Positions 32,462 through 41,288 of a stretch of DNA of 64,000 nucleotides are shown one piece after another. This DNA comes from Apodemus sylvaticus (lineage: Eukaryota; Chordata; Mammalia; Rodentia; Muridae). A program made the translations under genes and the position numbers. The notes beneath the pieces were generated by a model, which saw nothing but the letters and a program-made list of their open reading frames with translations, made no database searches and was not told the DNA's origin. The stretch's first letter is position 1; each line of letters begins with the position of its first letter. The DNA lies in the NCBI RefSeq assembly GCF_947179515.1, contig NC_067478.1, positions 24,792,266-24,856,265 on the forward strand, read 5' to 3'.

Positions 32462-32666
32462 TTTATTGTATATTTAGCAGACAAGGTTTACAAGAACTTC
32501 TATGAAGATATGAAAAGCCGTGTGCAATTTACAAGTAATGACATCAGGTCTGGTGATGCATCCATAAATATAACTAACGTTCAGCTCTCTGATACTGGCA
32601 CCTATCAGTGTGGAGTATCCCATGCCTTTGGTACGGCCAAGAGGACCATTCAGCTGACAGTTGTTG
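32462..32666 (+). CDS. CXADR-like gene, exon 3C (second half of V-set domain C)
   Basis: 205 bases, phase 0 in and phase 1 out (GTTG/GTAAGT). It encodes FIVYLADKVYKNFYEDMKSR, VQFTSNDIRSGDASINITNV, QLSDTGTYQCGVSHAFGTAK and RTIQLTVV. The F-strand motif D-x-G-x-Y-x-C is intact and the sequon NIT (residue 357) is kept. The sequence after the second cysteine, GVSHAFGTA, replaces KVKKAPGVA, removing the lysine cluster found in modules A, B and CXADR, and MKSR replaces LKGR. The acceptor TTTTTATTTTAG is good. This is the most diverged module. Confidence 0.92.
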
Positions 32667-33162
32667 GTAAGTTACCATAGTTGGTAGAGAGTGCCTTCTC
32701 AGTGACAGGGTGAATGTCACAGTGCTGAAGTCACAGCACTTACATAAGACAAACGGCTTTTCCAGTAATAATGGAATTTGTTCATTTCCTCTGTGCTAGG
32801 ATTGAAACCTGGGCCTCATGCTTGCTAGGAAGGACTCTGCCCCTGAGCCCCACCCCTAGCCTTAGGATTATAATGTCGCCTTCTGAAGTATTTCCAATGT
32901 CCTCACATAGCTTAAAACGTAAAGCTATCACATGTATTTAGATCAGAAAAAAAATAGGAAGTAACTAACTTCTATGCATAGTTCTTGATGACTTTCAAGA
33001 TAAATGAAATTTTATCCTGTGAGAAAGAACCCGGAGCTGCATCGCGCACTATGGCTGTTCTTTTGGTCCTTTTCTTCTGACTGTGCCCTGAGAATTAAAT
33101 CAACTTCATCTCCCCAGTCTACCCTGTGTGTACTGAATTGGAGAGTACGAAAAGCTCTAATC

Positions 33163-33369
33163 AGGCTGGGGAGATGGCTCAGCAGTTAAGAGCACAGGCT
33201 GCCCTTCCAGAGGTCCTGAGTTCAATTCCCAGCAACCACATGGTGGCTCACAACCATTTATAGTGAAATCTAGGGCCCTCTTCTGGCATGCAGGTGTACA
33301 TGCAGATACTCACACATTAAATAAAATAAAAAAAATAAAAAAAATAAAAAAAACTTAAAAAAAAAAAGC
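33163..33369 (+). repeat. B2 SINE
   Basis: AGGCTGGGGAGATGGCTCAG ... CAACCACATGGTGGCTCACA ... AAATAAAAAAAATAAAAAAA tail. Confidence 0.93.
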
Positions 33370-34374
33370 TTTCATTGTGGCCGTAGCTGTTGGAGTTGGA
33401 ATCATCCCTTCAGAGGTGTGAGGGAGCTCTCTGACTCTCTGAGCTTGTGTTTTCATGGTTCAAGACAAATGTGGTTTCTGTGGTGAAGAGCTGGGTATTC
33501 AGGATACTGGCTCTGAAATAGAGGAGGAAGACCGAGGGATTGGAGACGCAGTGATGCTACATCCCTTGTGTCACTGTCTTCATCCTTAAAATGGAGAATG
33601 AGACAGGCTGGGAAGTGGTGTAGCCCTCGCTGATAGTCAGGACAAGAGGGACTCCTTATGGTCGTCAGACCGCAAAGTTTCATATCTCTCTGTGGTCTGG
33701 GTGGTAATGTGCCCAATCTCGGTACCTTCGAGGTCAGAAGTCGGAAAGGTGATAGTTCGCAGTGGGCTGGAGCATCCTACTGTAGCAGGCTTGATACAGG
33801 TGGACGGTGGGTCATGGCAGTTAAGCTCCCTGGTTGAGACCTAAGGTCTCATGACTTGGAAGATTCTTGGAGACACGTGTTTTGCAGACATTTCTGATTG
33901 GTACAACCCTAGATGCAGACAATCAGGGCCCCTCCCACATGCCCAGGCAGATGATTCCCTGTTCCTTCTGTTTTATGGGTTCATCAAGGGGAGAGGTGAA
34001 GAAGTGTTCCATGCGGACGTAAGTTTTCCGAACACTGTACTCCCCTAGAGCAGGAGTATCAGCACAGGAACCAGGCAGGAGAAAGCACACGGTGCAGGTC
34101 ACAGGCAGCATGGCGGCGGTGGGAGTTTGGGGGCGGGGGTTGTGGTGTCCTCTGCAGGCAGCAGCATAAGTGCAGACAATAGTCAAAGGCACTCTGTCTG
34201 GTCTGAGTGCTGCCAGGTTAAAAGAAAGTCTCCTACAGCGAGAGATGAGTGAGCAGAAGGGGCGGCCATAGTTCTCAGTTTCATTGTTCCATTCCGCAGT
34301 CCACTTAATGCCATTTCTCCTATTTAACAGTTACTAATTCATGCATTTACTTATGCATGCATGTGTGTATGTAT
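33370..34374. other. Unassigned sequence in the last intron of the CXADR-like gene
   Basis: Ends unit C and continues into unique-looking sequence. It was examined for a C2-type Ig exon or a hydrophobic exon on the + strand, and none was recognised. Confidence 0.5.
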
Positions 34375-34536
34375 TCTTATTAAAGTTGTGTGTGTGCTCA
34401 AGTGCCGTGACACATGCTGGAGGTCATAAAAGAACTTTTAGGAGTTGGTTTCTCCTGCCATGTGTGTCCCAAGGATCAAATTCAGGGCGTATGGATTGTC
34501 AACAAATGCTTTATCCACTGAGCCATCTCAGAGGTC
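34375..34536 (-). repeat. B3-like SINE
   Basis: GGTTTCTCCTGCCATGTGTG, AAGGATCAAATTCAGGGCGT and ATCCACTGAGCCATCTCAGA, reverse orientation. Confidence 0.7.
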
Positions 34537-34589
34537 GCGTTTATGTTTTCTAATAAGGACAGCACACGTTCTTTAAATTATTCCAAAAT

Positions 34590-34786
34590 TTGTTTTGTGT
34601 GTTTCCCTGCGTATATGGATGTCTGCACCACTGGCATGTCTGGTGCCCTCAGACGTCAGTAGAGGGTGTCAAATCCCCTGCAACTAGCATTAAGGTTATG
34701 AGCCGCCACATGGATACTGGGACTCGAACCTGGGTCCTCTCTGGGGAAATAAGTGTTCTTAATCACTGAGAGATCTCTCAAGCTCC
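34590..34786 (-). repeat. B3-like SINE
   Basis: TATATGGATGTCTGCACCAC, ACGTCAGTAGAGGGTGTCAA, GGACTCGAACCTGGGTCCTC and AATCACTGAGAGATCTCTCA. A degraded B1-like stretch follows to about 34875. Confidence 0.75.
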
Positions 34787-35015
34787 AAGGATACTCTTAA
34801 CTACTATTATTTTAAGTCTCATTATGTAGTCCTCGATGATCTTGAACTTGGGCTCCCTCTGCTTTTCCTCCCAAGTCTTTGGATTACGTATTTGTGTCTG
34901 TAAATGGTTTGCATTGTTGTCGCTTTAAAATATATTTCTAATTCTCATTAGCATATGTAAATTTTATACTATTATACACAGTTGCTTTTCCTAAGCAAAT
35001 GCCTTTCTTTTTCAG

Positions 35016-35170
35016 GCTGATCATCTGCCCCAGAGATTACATCAATTGAACTTTTAATTAAGTTTTACTGATGACTTGATCCTGTATCTTCAATGAAATG
35101 TGCCTTGTGCTCTTACACTCCACCACCCTAAAAAGAAACCCTTAGTGAGAATAAACTAGTGTTTCATAAT
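35016..35170 (+). CDS. CXADR-like gene, terminal exon (one glycine, stop codon, 3-prime UTR)
   Basis: The acceptor TGCCTTTCTTTTTCAG at 35000-35015 is strong. The first two bases, GC, complete a glycine codon begun in exon 3C, and TGA follows at 35018-35020. AATAAA is at 35150-35155, followed by a T/GT-rich stretch, so the transcript would end near 35170 with a 3-prime UTR of about 150 bases. Coding therefore stops directly after the third V domain, with no C2, transmembrane or cytoplasmic part. This exon is inferred from splice-site strength, phase and the poly(A) signal rather than from protein similarity. An unseen alternative downstream exon cannot be excluded. Confidence 0.65.
35150..35155 (+). 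terminator. Poly(A) signal AATAAA of the CXADR-like gene
   Basis: Canonical hexamer 130 bases after the predicted stop. The following TTTTGTTCACTTTTGTCTTT is a plausible downstream element. Confidence 0.6.
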
Positions 35171-35599
35171 TTTGTTCACTTTTGTCTTTCTTCAGTTCCC
35201 CCTGTATTTAAGGGTTAAAGAACCTGGGGCAATTATCTCAGAGATGGAGATGTAATTTTTCTGGATATCAATTGATAAAACCAAGTATGGTTTGAATTTT
35301 GAGTTATGGAAAAAAAACTTAAGTCCTTCAAATAGTTTTGCTTTAACTCCATTTCCGTGCTCTCTGGATGAGAGGCGCACTGCAGAGTCAAAGTGACCAG
35401 CTCCAGTTCACGCACTCTGTCCTGTTCAGCAGTGGTTCTCCAGAGTTGGGTTCCTGCAAATTCAGCATCTGCAACTCCTTCCTCAGGGTGCTGAAGGTTT
35501 CATGCCAATGTGTATGTTTTAGTTTATTGGTATGAGTATAAGTAGTGAAAATTCTGGAAGTTTGGTTTCTCTAAAAAAATACAGAAATAGTACAAACAT

Positions 35600-36290
35600 G
35601 TTTTTGTTTTAATCTCAGGTGTGGGGATGTAGGGCTGCTTCACAGCAGCTATGATTTGCCTCAGCTTGTGGCAGAGGCATGGTCTTGCTGGGGTGCCAAT
35701 AGTTTCTGCGATTGTGTGATGTTTGGAATTCTGGGACCTGTGCTGTAGGGAAAGCAGGAGGGCCCTGTGTGTACCTGTGTAGGGATGGCGGTGCTCGTGT
35801 GCTTGCTGAGGGAAACTTGCCTGGTTGTAGCCGCTGCACTCCGCTCCGGGGAGCATGGCCATTCTGGCGCGGGCTCTGGGTACCTGTAGAGGAAGCCTGG
35901 CTGGGCAGAAAAGTCCTGGATCCTTTTCTGGGGAGATGCTGAGGCCTGTTTCACTGCTCCTACACGGCAGGTTTGAATTAAGAAGGGACAGTCCATAGTT
36001 TCAAAGCTTTATTAGAGAGAAGTAGAAAAAGAGAGAAGAGAGAAAGATAGTGGGGCGAGAGCTGGCCATGACCACGTGGAAAGAGGGGAAAAGAATGGGG
36101 AGAGAGGGGGAACAGGAGGGCAAGAGAAAAGCAAGAGAGCTAGGAGGGGCCAAGAAACTTCCTTTTATAGTGGGCTGGGTTACCTGGCTGTTGCCAGGTA
36201 ACTGTAGGGCCGGGAAAACCTGGCTATAGCCAGGCGACTGTGGAGGTGGAGTCAGGCCAGAACACTAGGGGCCTGGCCCTATGTGTGACA
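35600..36290 (-). mobile_element. Solo LTR of an endogenous retrovirus, antisense (left edge uncertain)
   Basis: On the minus strand the element starts TGTCACACATAGGG at 36290. It has a TATA box CTATAAAAGG (complement at 36161-36170) and a poly(A) signal AATAAAGC (complement TTTATT at 36008-36013), the U3-R order of a retroviral LTR. Two inverted repeats lie just upstream of the TATA box. I see no internal gag, pol or env frame next to it, so it appears to be a solo LTR. I cannot name the family, and the left boundary (35600-35990) is a guess. Confidence 0.65.
36179..36202. promoter_or_regulatory. Palindromic X-box in the LTR U3
   Basis: GTTACCTGGC and GCCAGGTAAC form a perfect 10-base inverted repeat with a four-base centre (TGTT). 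GTTGCCAGGTAAC (36190-36202) fits the RFX X-box with one-base spacing. It lies 8 bases upstream (minus-strand sense) of the TATA box. A second perfect palindrome, CCTGGCTATAGCCAGG, follows at 36219-36234. Confidence 0.6.
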
Positions 36291-36739
36291 GATGGCCACA
36301 GGGTTATGTCCAACAGTTGGTAGTTGTGCTCAAAGAAGAAAGAAGAGATTCAAAAATCTCCATTTATTCTCTCTCCCCTCTCTTTCTTCCTTCTATCTCT
36401 CTAGTGATGGGGGTAAAACCAAGGGGGATAAAGGGTGGGAAAAAGAAGAATCCACAAAGTAGCAAAGACTGCTACACGTATGTATTTGTGTTGAGGGTGG
36501 TGCATGTGCATGTATGTGTACACGTATGCCACGGAGACCGGAAGTTGAGGTTCTTCAATCATTCTCTTCCTTTTTTTTATTGAGTCAGGGTCTCTCAACT
36601 GAACCTAGAGTTCACAGGTTGGTTGATCTTTCACAAGGCCACAAGGCTAGGTAGGGTTCAGTTCATAGCCCGTACTTCGGATCGTTCAAAACTGCTCTGG
36701 GGGATTCAGTGCCCTTTTCTGGCCTCCAAGGGAGCCTTG

Positions 36740-36756
36740 GCGCGCGCGCGCGCGCG

Positions 36757-36795
<39 letters not shown>
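36740..36795. repeat. (CG)n(CA)n alternating purine-pyrimidine tract
   Basis: About 13 GC units run straight into about 15 CA units. This is the strongest kind of Z-DNA-forming sequence. It follows a SINE-like fragment at 36640-36739. Confidence 0.95.
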
Positions 36796-36799
<4 letters not shown>

Positions 36800-36969
36800 A
36801 ATGAGTCAGATCTTGCTGTATGTCACTCACTTAGGATAAACAAGTTGTACAGACAAAGTCTAAACACAAGGATCACAGGGTTCCTGCTGCAAACTCCAGG
36901 GGAGACTCAGTGTTTCTTAGTTCCATTTGCTTGGAGAACCATTTTCCATCCCTTTGCCTAGGTTATGGT

Positions 36970-37640
36970 ATGTTTCTTGGAGGCAACAAAAAAGATAGTT
37001 CTTGCTTTCTAATCTAATCTGCTGGTCTGAGTCTCTTTATTGTTTGAGGTGGTAAACATCGAGTCATTGCTCAAAGGCCTGTATTAACTCCTCTTATTTT
37101 GTTACATTTTCTTACATCTCTTTGGATTGTTCTAAAATTGCTTATATGTTCCTATGTTCTCTTGTTTTCATCCATTTTAGATCAAACTGTTTGTCCCAGT
37201 ACCCTCTTGAGAGGTGGCTTAGTAGTCATACATTCCTTTAATCTGCTTTTATCACAGATTTTTTTCTTTTTATATTGCAACTGATAGTTTTGCTGGGTAT
37301 AGTAGTCTGGGCTGGCATCTGTGGTCATTCAGAAATCTCAGATAAACAGTCCAAGCTCTTCTGGTTTTTCAAGTCAGTTGTTATTCTGATAGGCTTGCTT
37401 TTATAGGTGACCTGTTTTTCTCTTGAAACTTTTGATATCTATTGTTGTTGCTTATTCTGTACATTCAGTGTTTTATTAAGGCCGGGGGAGTTTTTCTTCT
37501 GGTCCTGTCTTGCACATTGATGGCCATCTCTCTCTCCACCAGTCCCCGCCTGCTTCTTCCTTTGACTCTCAGCTCATCAGCTATTGGCTTTTTTATTGGC
37601 AGGTGATGTTGATAAGGGATTCTCTCTACCTGGATTTGTT
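36970..37640. repeat. Old L1-derived sequence (tentative)
   Basis: Phrases such as AGTTTTGCTGGGTATAGTAG, TCTGGGCTGGCATCTGTGGT and TTCTGATAGGCTTGCTTTTA recall murine L1 sequence. Too diverged for exact assignment by eye. Confidence 0.5.
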
Positions 37641-38257
37641 TTACTTCTCCCTCTGTAATCAGACCTATTGCTATGACAAAATACCCCAGGGAAACAATTT
37701 AAAAGACACAGAGATTGATTTTAGGCCACAATTTCAGCTCAAGACTGGCAAGTTCTCTTACTACTGAGCCACTGCTCATGGTTTCATTCCTAAGTGGTAG
37801 ACTGCTAAGAGAAGAGAGAGTGAGGGTGCTTTTAAAGAATGGGTTGAGTAGGTATGTATATATTTAAATTGTGGTGTGTCCATGTGTGTGCACACGGAGC
37901 TATGCTGGGCTCAAACATGGCCTCACTCATGCTAGGCAAGCACGCTATTACTGAGCTACATCCCTGAACCCAACTATAAAATTACTAGTTTCAGGTTTAT
38001 GCAGAGCATATGTTACAGAAAAGTAAATGGCATACGGATATATTAATGTTTATAAGATGTCTCTGTAACCAGCATTCAGATGAAGACAAGAACATTATCA
38101 CAACCCTGAGGTTCCTTTTCTTTTTGCCACTTTTGGTTATTAATTTCCTCCTAATGTGGGCATTATAAAAGGATTTCTAAGACTATATACATATATAAAG
38201 GGTAATTTTTCCTGTCTCTGAATTTATATAGAATTCTTTTTTTCACTTTCTTTTCTC

Positions 38258-38378
38258 AAGACAGAGTTTCTCTGTGTAGCCCTGGCTGTCCTGGAACTCA
38301 CTCTGTAAACCAGGCTGGCCTCAAACTCAGAGATCTGCCTACCTCTATCTCCCAAGTGCTAGGATTAAAGGTGTGAGT
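38258..38378 (-). repeat. B1 SINE
   Basis: AAGACAGAGTTTCTCTGTGT ... AGATCTGCCTACCTCTATCT ... GGATTAAAGGTGTGAGTG. Confidence 0.9.
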
Positions 38379-38379
38379 G

Positions 38380-38555
38380 ATTTATTTTCATTTTACATGT
38401 GTGATATCTTTGGAGGCCAAAAGAGGGTGTTAGATCCCCTGGGGCTAGAATTATGGACAGATGTGAGCTGCCACATAAATACTGGGAATTGACCTGGATT
38501 CACCAGGTCCTCTGCAAGAGCAGCATGCACTCCTAACTGCTGAGTTCAGCACCTT
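38380..38555 (-). repeat. B3-like SINE
   Basis: GAGGCCAAAAGAGGGTGTTA, GATCCCCTGGGGCTAGAATT and CTCCTAACTGCTGAGTTCAG. Confidence 0.75.
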
Positions 38556-38764
38556 CTTCAGCACCTACATTAAATTCTTTTGTGACATCATTGAGTTCTT
38601 TTCATGCTTTCAGGCAGAAAAATGCTTCTTGTTTTCTCTGATTACATCAACTGCTTCAAATGACAGGCCAACCTAGCTGCACAGGCGTGAAACACACAAA
38701 ACCAGACTCACTATGGGCACGGCCAGCTCACAGGTGCAAAACAAAGGAAACCAAACCCACTGTG

Positions 38765-39072
38765 TGCACGGCCAGCAGCACCATTTTATTTTACAGTGTT
38801 TACTACAGTCAAGGTTACTGTTGTGAGATGTCAGTGGTTCGGTCCACATTTTATTTCCCATTTGAATTAGAAACATTTTACATTAGTTAAAAAATAAATT
38901 TTTATGAGTCCATGTTTTTTTCCTGACCATTAGAATATTACAGTTTCAAGTAACAAAAGATAAAAATAAAAACATTGCAGACTAAATCTACCAATATGTA
39001 CATATTGAACACATTTAATTCCCACAGCGATCGGCGAGTCCTGAGGTCACCTCTTCACTCACTAAGAAGGCG
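38765..39072 (-). other. Faim: Faim 3-prime UTR (inferred)
   Basis: AT-rich sequence between the stop codon and the candidate poly(A) signal at 38785-38790. Confidence 0.6.
38785..38790 (-). terminator. Faim: Candidate Faim poly(A) signal (TTTATT on + strand)
   Basis: AATAAA on the minus strand about 285 bases after the stop codon. Cleavage would fall near 38765. Another TTTATT near 38850 is a possible proximal signal. Confidence 0.55.
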
Positions 39073-39222
39073 TCACTGAGTGAGCTCCGGGATCTCCCTA
39101 TTATCCACAACAAGCGTGTGGATGATCCCTTCTCTCCTCTTCCCGCTGCTGACGGCTTTAATGTAACATCCGTGGTTCCCAACGCTGAAGTGTGTCTCAG
39201 TCCCATCATCTACAAACTCGCC
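39073..39222 (-). CDS. Faim: Faim terminal coding exon
   Basis: On the minus strand it encodes GEFVDDGTETHFSVGNHGCY, IKAVSSGKRREGIIHTLVVD and NREIPELTQ, then TGA at 39075-39073. The acceptor TGTCCTAG precedes it in phase 0. This is the C-terminal part of the second beta-sandwich domain of FAIM, ending in the typical REIPELTQ. All residues are in frame with the previous exon's GQKMETA. Confidence 0.97.
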   Translation of the reverse strand, partial: GEFVDDGTETHFSVGNHGCYIKAVSSGKRREGIIHTLVVDNREIPELTQ

Positions 39223-39305
39223 CTAGGACAGCGAAGGAGGACATGTCAGTGTACAGAAAGCTCTCTGTCCGAGCAGCAACGTCATCTTAAAGTACCAGTC
39301 ATGGA

Positions 39306-39472
39306 GTTAGAACAATGGCTCAGCTGTAAGGAGCATTGACTGCTCTTCTAGAGGACCCACATGGCAGCTCACAACTGTCTGTAACTCCAGTTCCAGGGGA
39401 TCTGACACCCTCACACAGACATACATGCAGACAAACACCAACGTACATAAAGTAAAAAAAAGTTTAAAAAAA
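39306..39472 (+). repeat. B2/B3-type SINE
   Basis: ATGGCTCAGCTGTAAGGAGC ... CTTCTAGAGGACCCACATGG ... TACATGCAGACAAACACCAA, A-rich tail. Confidence 0.8.
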
Positions 39473-40194
39473 GGTACTGGTCATAACATCAAACTCTGTG
39501 AAATTAGAGCCTAGAGATTATGTTTAGAGCCCCGTGGTTTGCTGTAATTTCCAATATCCTGAGGGATCTTAAGTTTTAGGAGAAGAAAGTTCTGTGTCCT
39601 CAGTATAGACAATATTTGCAAAGCTAAATACAGCGAGCAGATCAATACACACTCCTCAGTTATTCCCAGCTTACTCTCACCCTTTCAACTGCCTCTATAA
39701 CAGCTGCCAGAAGTATCATTATTACACTCATTTTATAGACACAGGAACTGAGGAGCAACGTATTTAATAGCTTGCTGAAGGCTCATCAAGCAAAAGACGG
39801 AGGGGTTCCCACTAGAAAACCAGCTCCCTCCAGGTTTAAGGCTAACGGGCGCCCAGTGTACCAAATCTGTATTAACTGTCCTGGAACTGACCGGGGACTA
39901 CCCAGTTCTGAGGAGGCTGGCCTTGCCAGTCTCTGCCTCCTGAGTGCTAGGATTAAAGGAAGGCCTGTGCCATCATGAGTCCTTACGACACTCTCGATAT
40001 ACTGATTTAAATTAAACATTAAAATTAACCCACCTTCCCCTGCCCTTTAGTGCTGTTTCATACTTATGGTTCGCATTGTATTTCTATGGAACGGTAGAAA
40101 ACTGGTACTGGAGATAAAAAGCTGGAGCTCTGAGGACAGAAATGAATTGTCCCAGAAAGCAAGGGAAGCACGATCAGACCTAAACCTTGTCTCC

Positions 40195-40285
40195 AGGGGC
40201 TGGAACTGTGGCTCAGTGCTGGAGACCCTGCCTAGCATGAGTCCCTGGGTCCTGCCAGCACATCTGGGCATCACAGAGATGGACA
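40195..40285 (+). repeat. ID-like SINE fragment
   Basis: GGGGCTGGAACTGTGGCTCA and CTGGAGACCCTGCCTAGCAT resemble an old ID element. Confidence 0.45.
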
Positions 40286-40933
40286 GAGTGAGCTAGCCAG
40301 GAGCCCACGCTCTCTAAGCAACAGCAAGCAGAGGAAGTGCTTTCTGGGCTCGGAGCCGCTCCAGCAGATGGCCTTTAGAGGATGTGTAATGTGCGTGGCC
40401 CAGGCGTGGCCTGGGGCACTTTGTCCTGAGCCTTGGCAGAGGCCTTTGGAAGTTACTCGCACGATCCCTGCTTCTTGGCAACTTCACACCTGTTGCCAAT
40501 TCAACACACAGGGAATGTGTGCTGCAGAGGAGGGGTGGGCAGCCTGTGCACGTGCACAGACGGGGGAACACTGAGGTAGGGGAGCAGCCCACGCTCCTCC
40601 ACCGCTGTAGCTACAAGCAGGCAGTGGGGTTACAGAGGGCTGGCTTCACGCTGCTTCTTGCGAGTCACTTTTATAACAAGCCCATCACAGACGAACATTC
40701 TTTTTACCCTACTTCCCAAAGCTGTGTGCACTTATAACTGAAACCCATTACTCTGTACCAATGACATACACAATGGTTTCTAGAAACCTACCTGCTTATT
40801 GTCAGTTTTTCAGTGCTGAGGGTGGATTGAAGGCCTCACCGTGCTGGGTAAGTGTGCAGCTAGTGAGCTACAGTAGCCCTAGCTTTGATGTATTGTTTTC
40901 AAATTCAATTTTATTTAAAAAAATCATTTGAGA

Positions 40934-41072
40934 AGCTGGGCATGGTGGTACACACCTTCCATCCCAGCACTCGGGAGGCGGAGGCAGTTGGATCTCTGTG
41001 AGTTCAAGGCCAGCCTGGTCTACAAAGCAAGTCCCAGGACAGCCAGGGCTACACAAGGGAACCTTGTCTCAA
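40934..41072 (+). repeat. B1 SINE
   Basis: AGCTGGGCATGGTGGTACAC ... GCACTCGGGAGGCGGAGGCA ... GCCAGGGCTACACAAGGGAA. Confidence 0.93.
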
Positions 41073-41104
41073 ACACACAAAACAATTTTGTTTTTTAGCA
41101 ACGC

Positions 41105-41288
41105 TTTGCTTGCATGTATGTCTGCATACCACATGTGTGCCTGGTGCCAGTAGAGGTGAGAAAAGGGCACTGGATCACCTGGAACCAGAGGTACGGATGT
41201 TTGTAAGCCAGCCTGTGGGTGCTGGGAATCGAACCTGTCCTCTGCAGGAGCAACATGTGCTCTTAACCACTGAGTCATTTCTCCAGCT
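41105..41288 (-). repeat. B3 SINE
   Basis: TGCTTGCATGTATGTCTGCA ... GGGTGCTGGGAATCGAACCT ... CTTAACCACTGAGTCATTTC, followed by a G run (41289-41303) and a GA-rich tract to about 41370. Confidence 0.85.

Larger units (their letters stand above)
31005..33470 (+). repeat. Segmental duplication unit C (carries exons 2C and 3C)
   Basis: From about 31005 the sequence follows unit A at 18895 and unit B at 25970. After exon 3C, 32667-32930 follows unit A at 23800-24080, and 32990-33470 follows 24150 and 30190. It is the shortest unit: the intron between exons 2C and 3C is only 869 bases and lacks most of the insertions of A and B. Confidence 0.85.
4944..35170 (+). other. Gene span: CXADR-like triple V-set immunoglobulin gene (eight recognised coding exons)
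   Basis: Assembled by eye from exons at 4944-4986, 19336-19505, 23595-23799, 26446-26615, 28402-28606, 31423-31592, 32462-32666 and 35016-35020 plus 3-prime UTR. All introns are GT-AG with GTAAGT or GTGAGT donors. Intron phases run 1,0,1,0,1,0,1. The joined coding length is 1173 bases: 390 codons plus stop, with no internal stop. Layout: signal peptide (about 1-17), V-set A (15-139), V-set B (140-264), V-set C (265-389), then Gly390. Disulfide cysteines are predicted at 41/121, 166/246 and 291/371, with core tryptophans at 57, 182 and 307. CXADR has one V domain, one C2 domain, a membrane helix and a PDZ-binding tail; here only the V part is present, in triplicate. It sits between convergent Pik3cb and Faim. 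It may correspond to a predicted mouse gene (possibly Gm1123; from memory, unchecked). Function is unknown; adhesion to or competition with CXADR-type Ig domains is a guess. Confidence 0.88.

Noticed and set aside
19336..32666. Interpretation of the three modules as mutually exclusive exons of a normal CXADR-like receptor
   Set aside because: Without C2 and transmembrane exons downstream there is no receptor body to attach to, and the phases favour serial joining. Not excluded by sequence alone.
35600..36290. Coding remnants of a provirus next to the LTR
   Set aside because: Flanks were read on both strands for retroviral gag, pol or env motifs and none was recognised, so it is treated as a solo LTR.
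32667..38000. Search for a CXADR-type C2 domain, transmembrane helix or PDZ-binding tail after module C
   Set aside because: No + strand open stretch with C2-type Cys-Trp-Cys spacing, a hydrophobic 20-residue run with basic stop-transfer, or a CXADR-like tail was recognised. Absence by eye is not proof.
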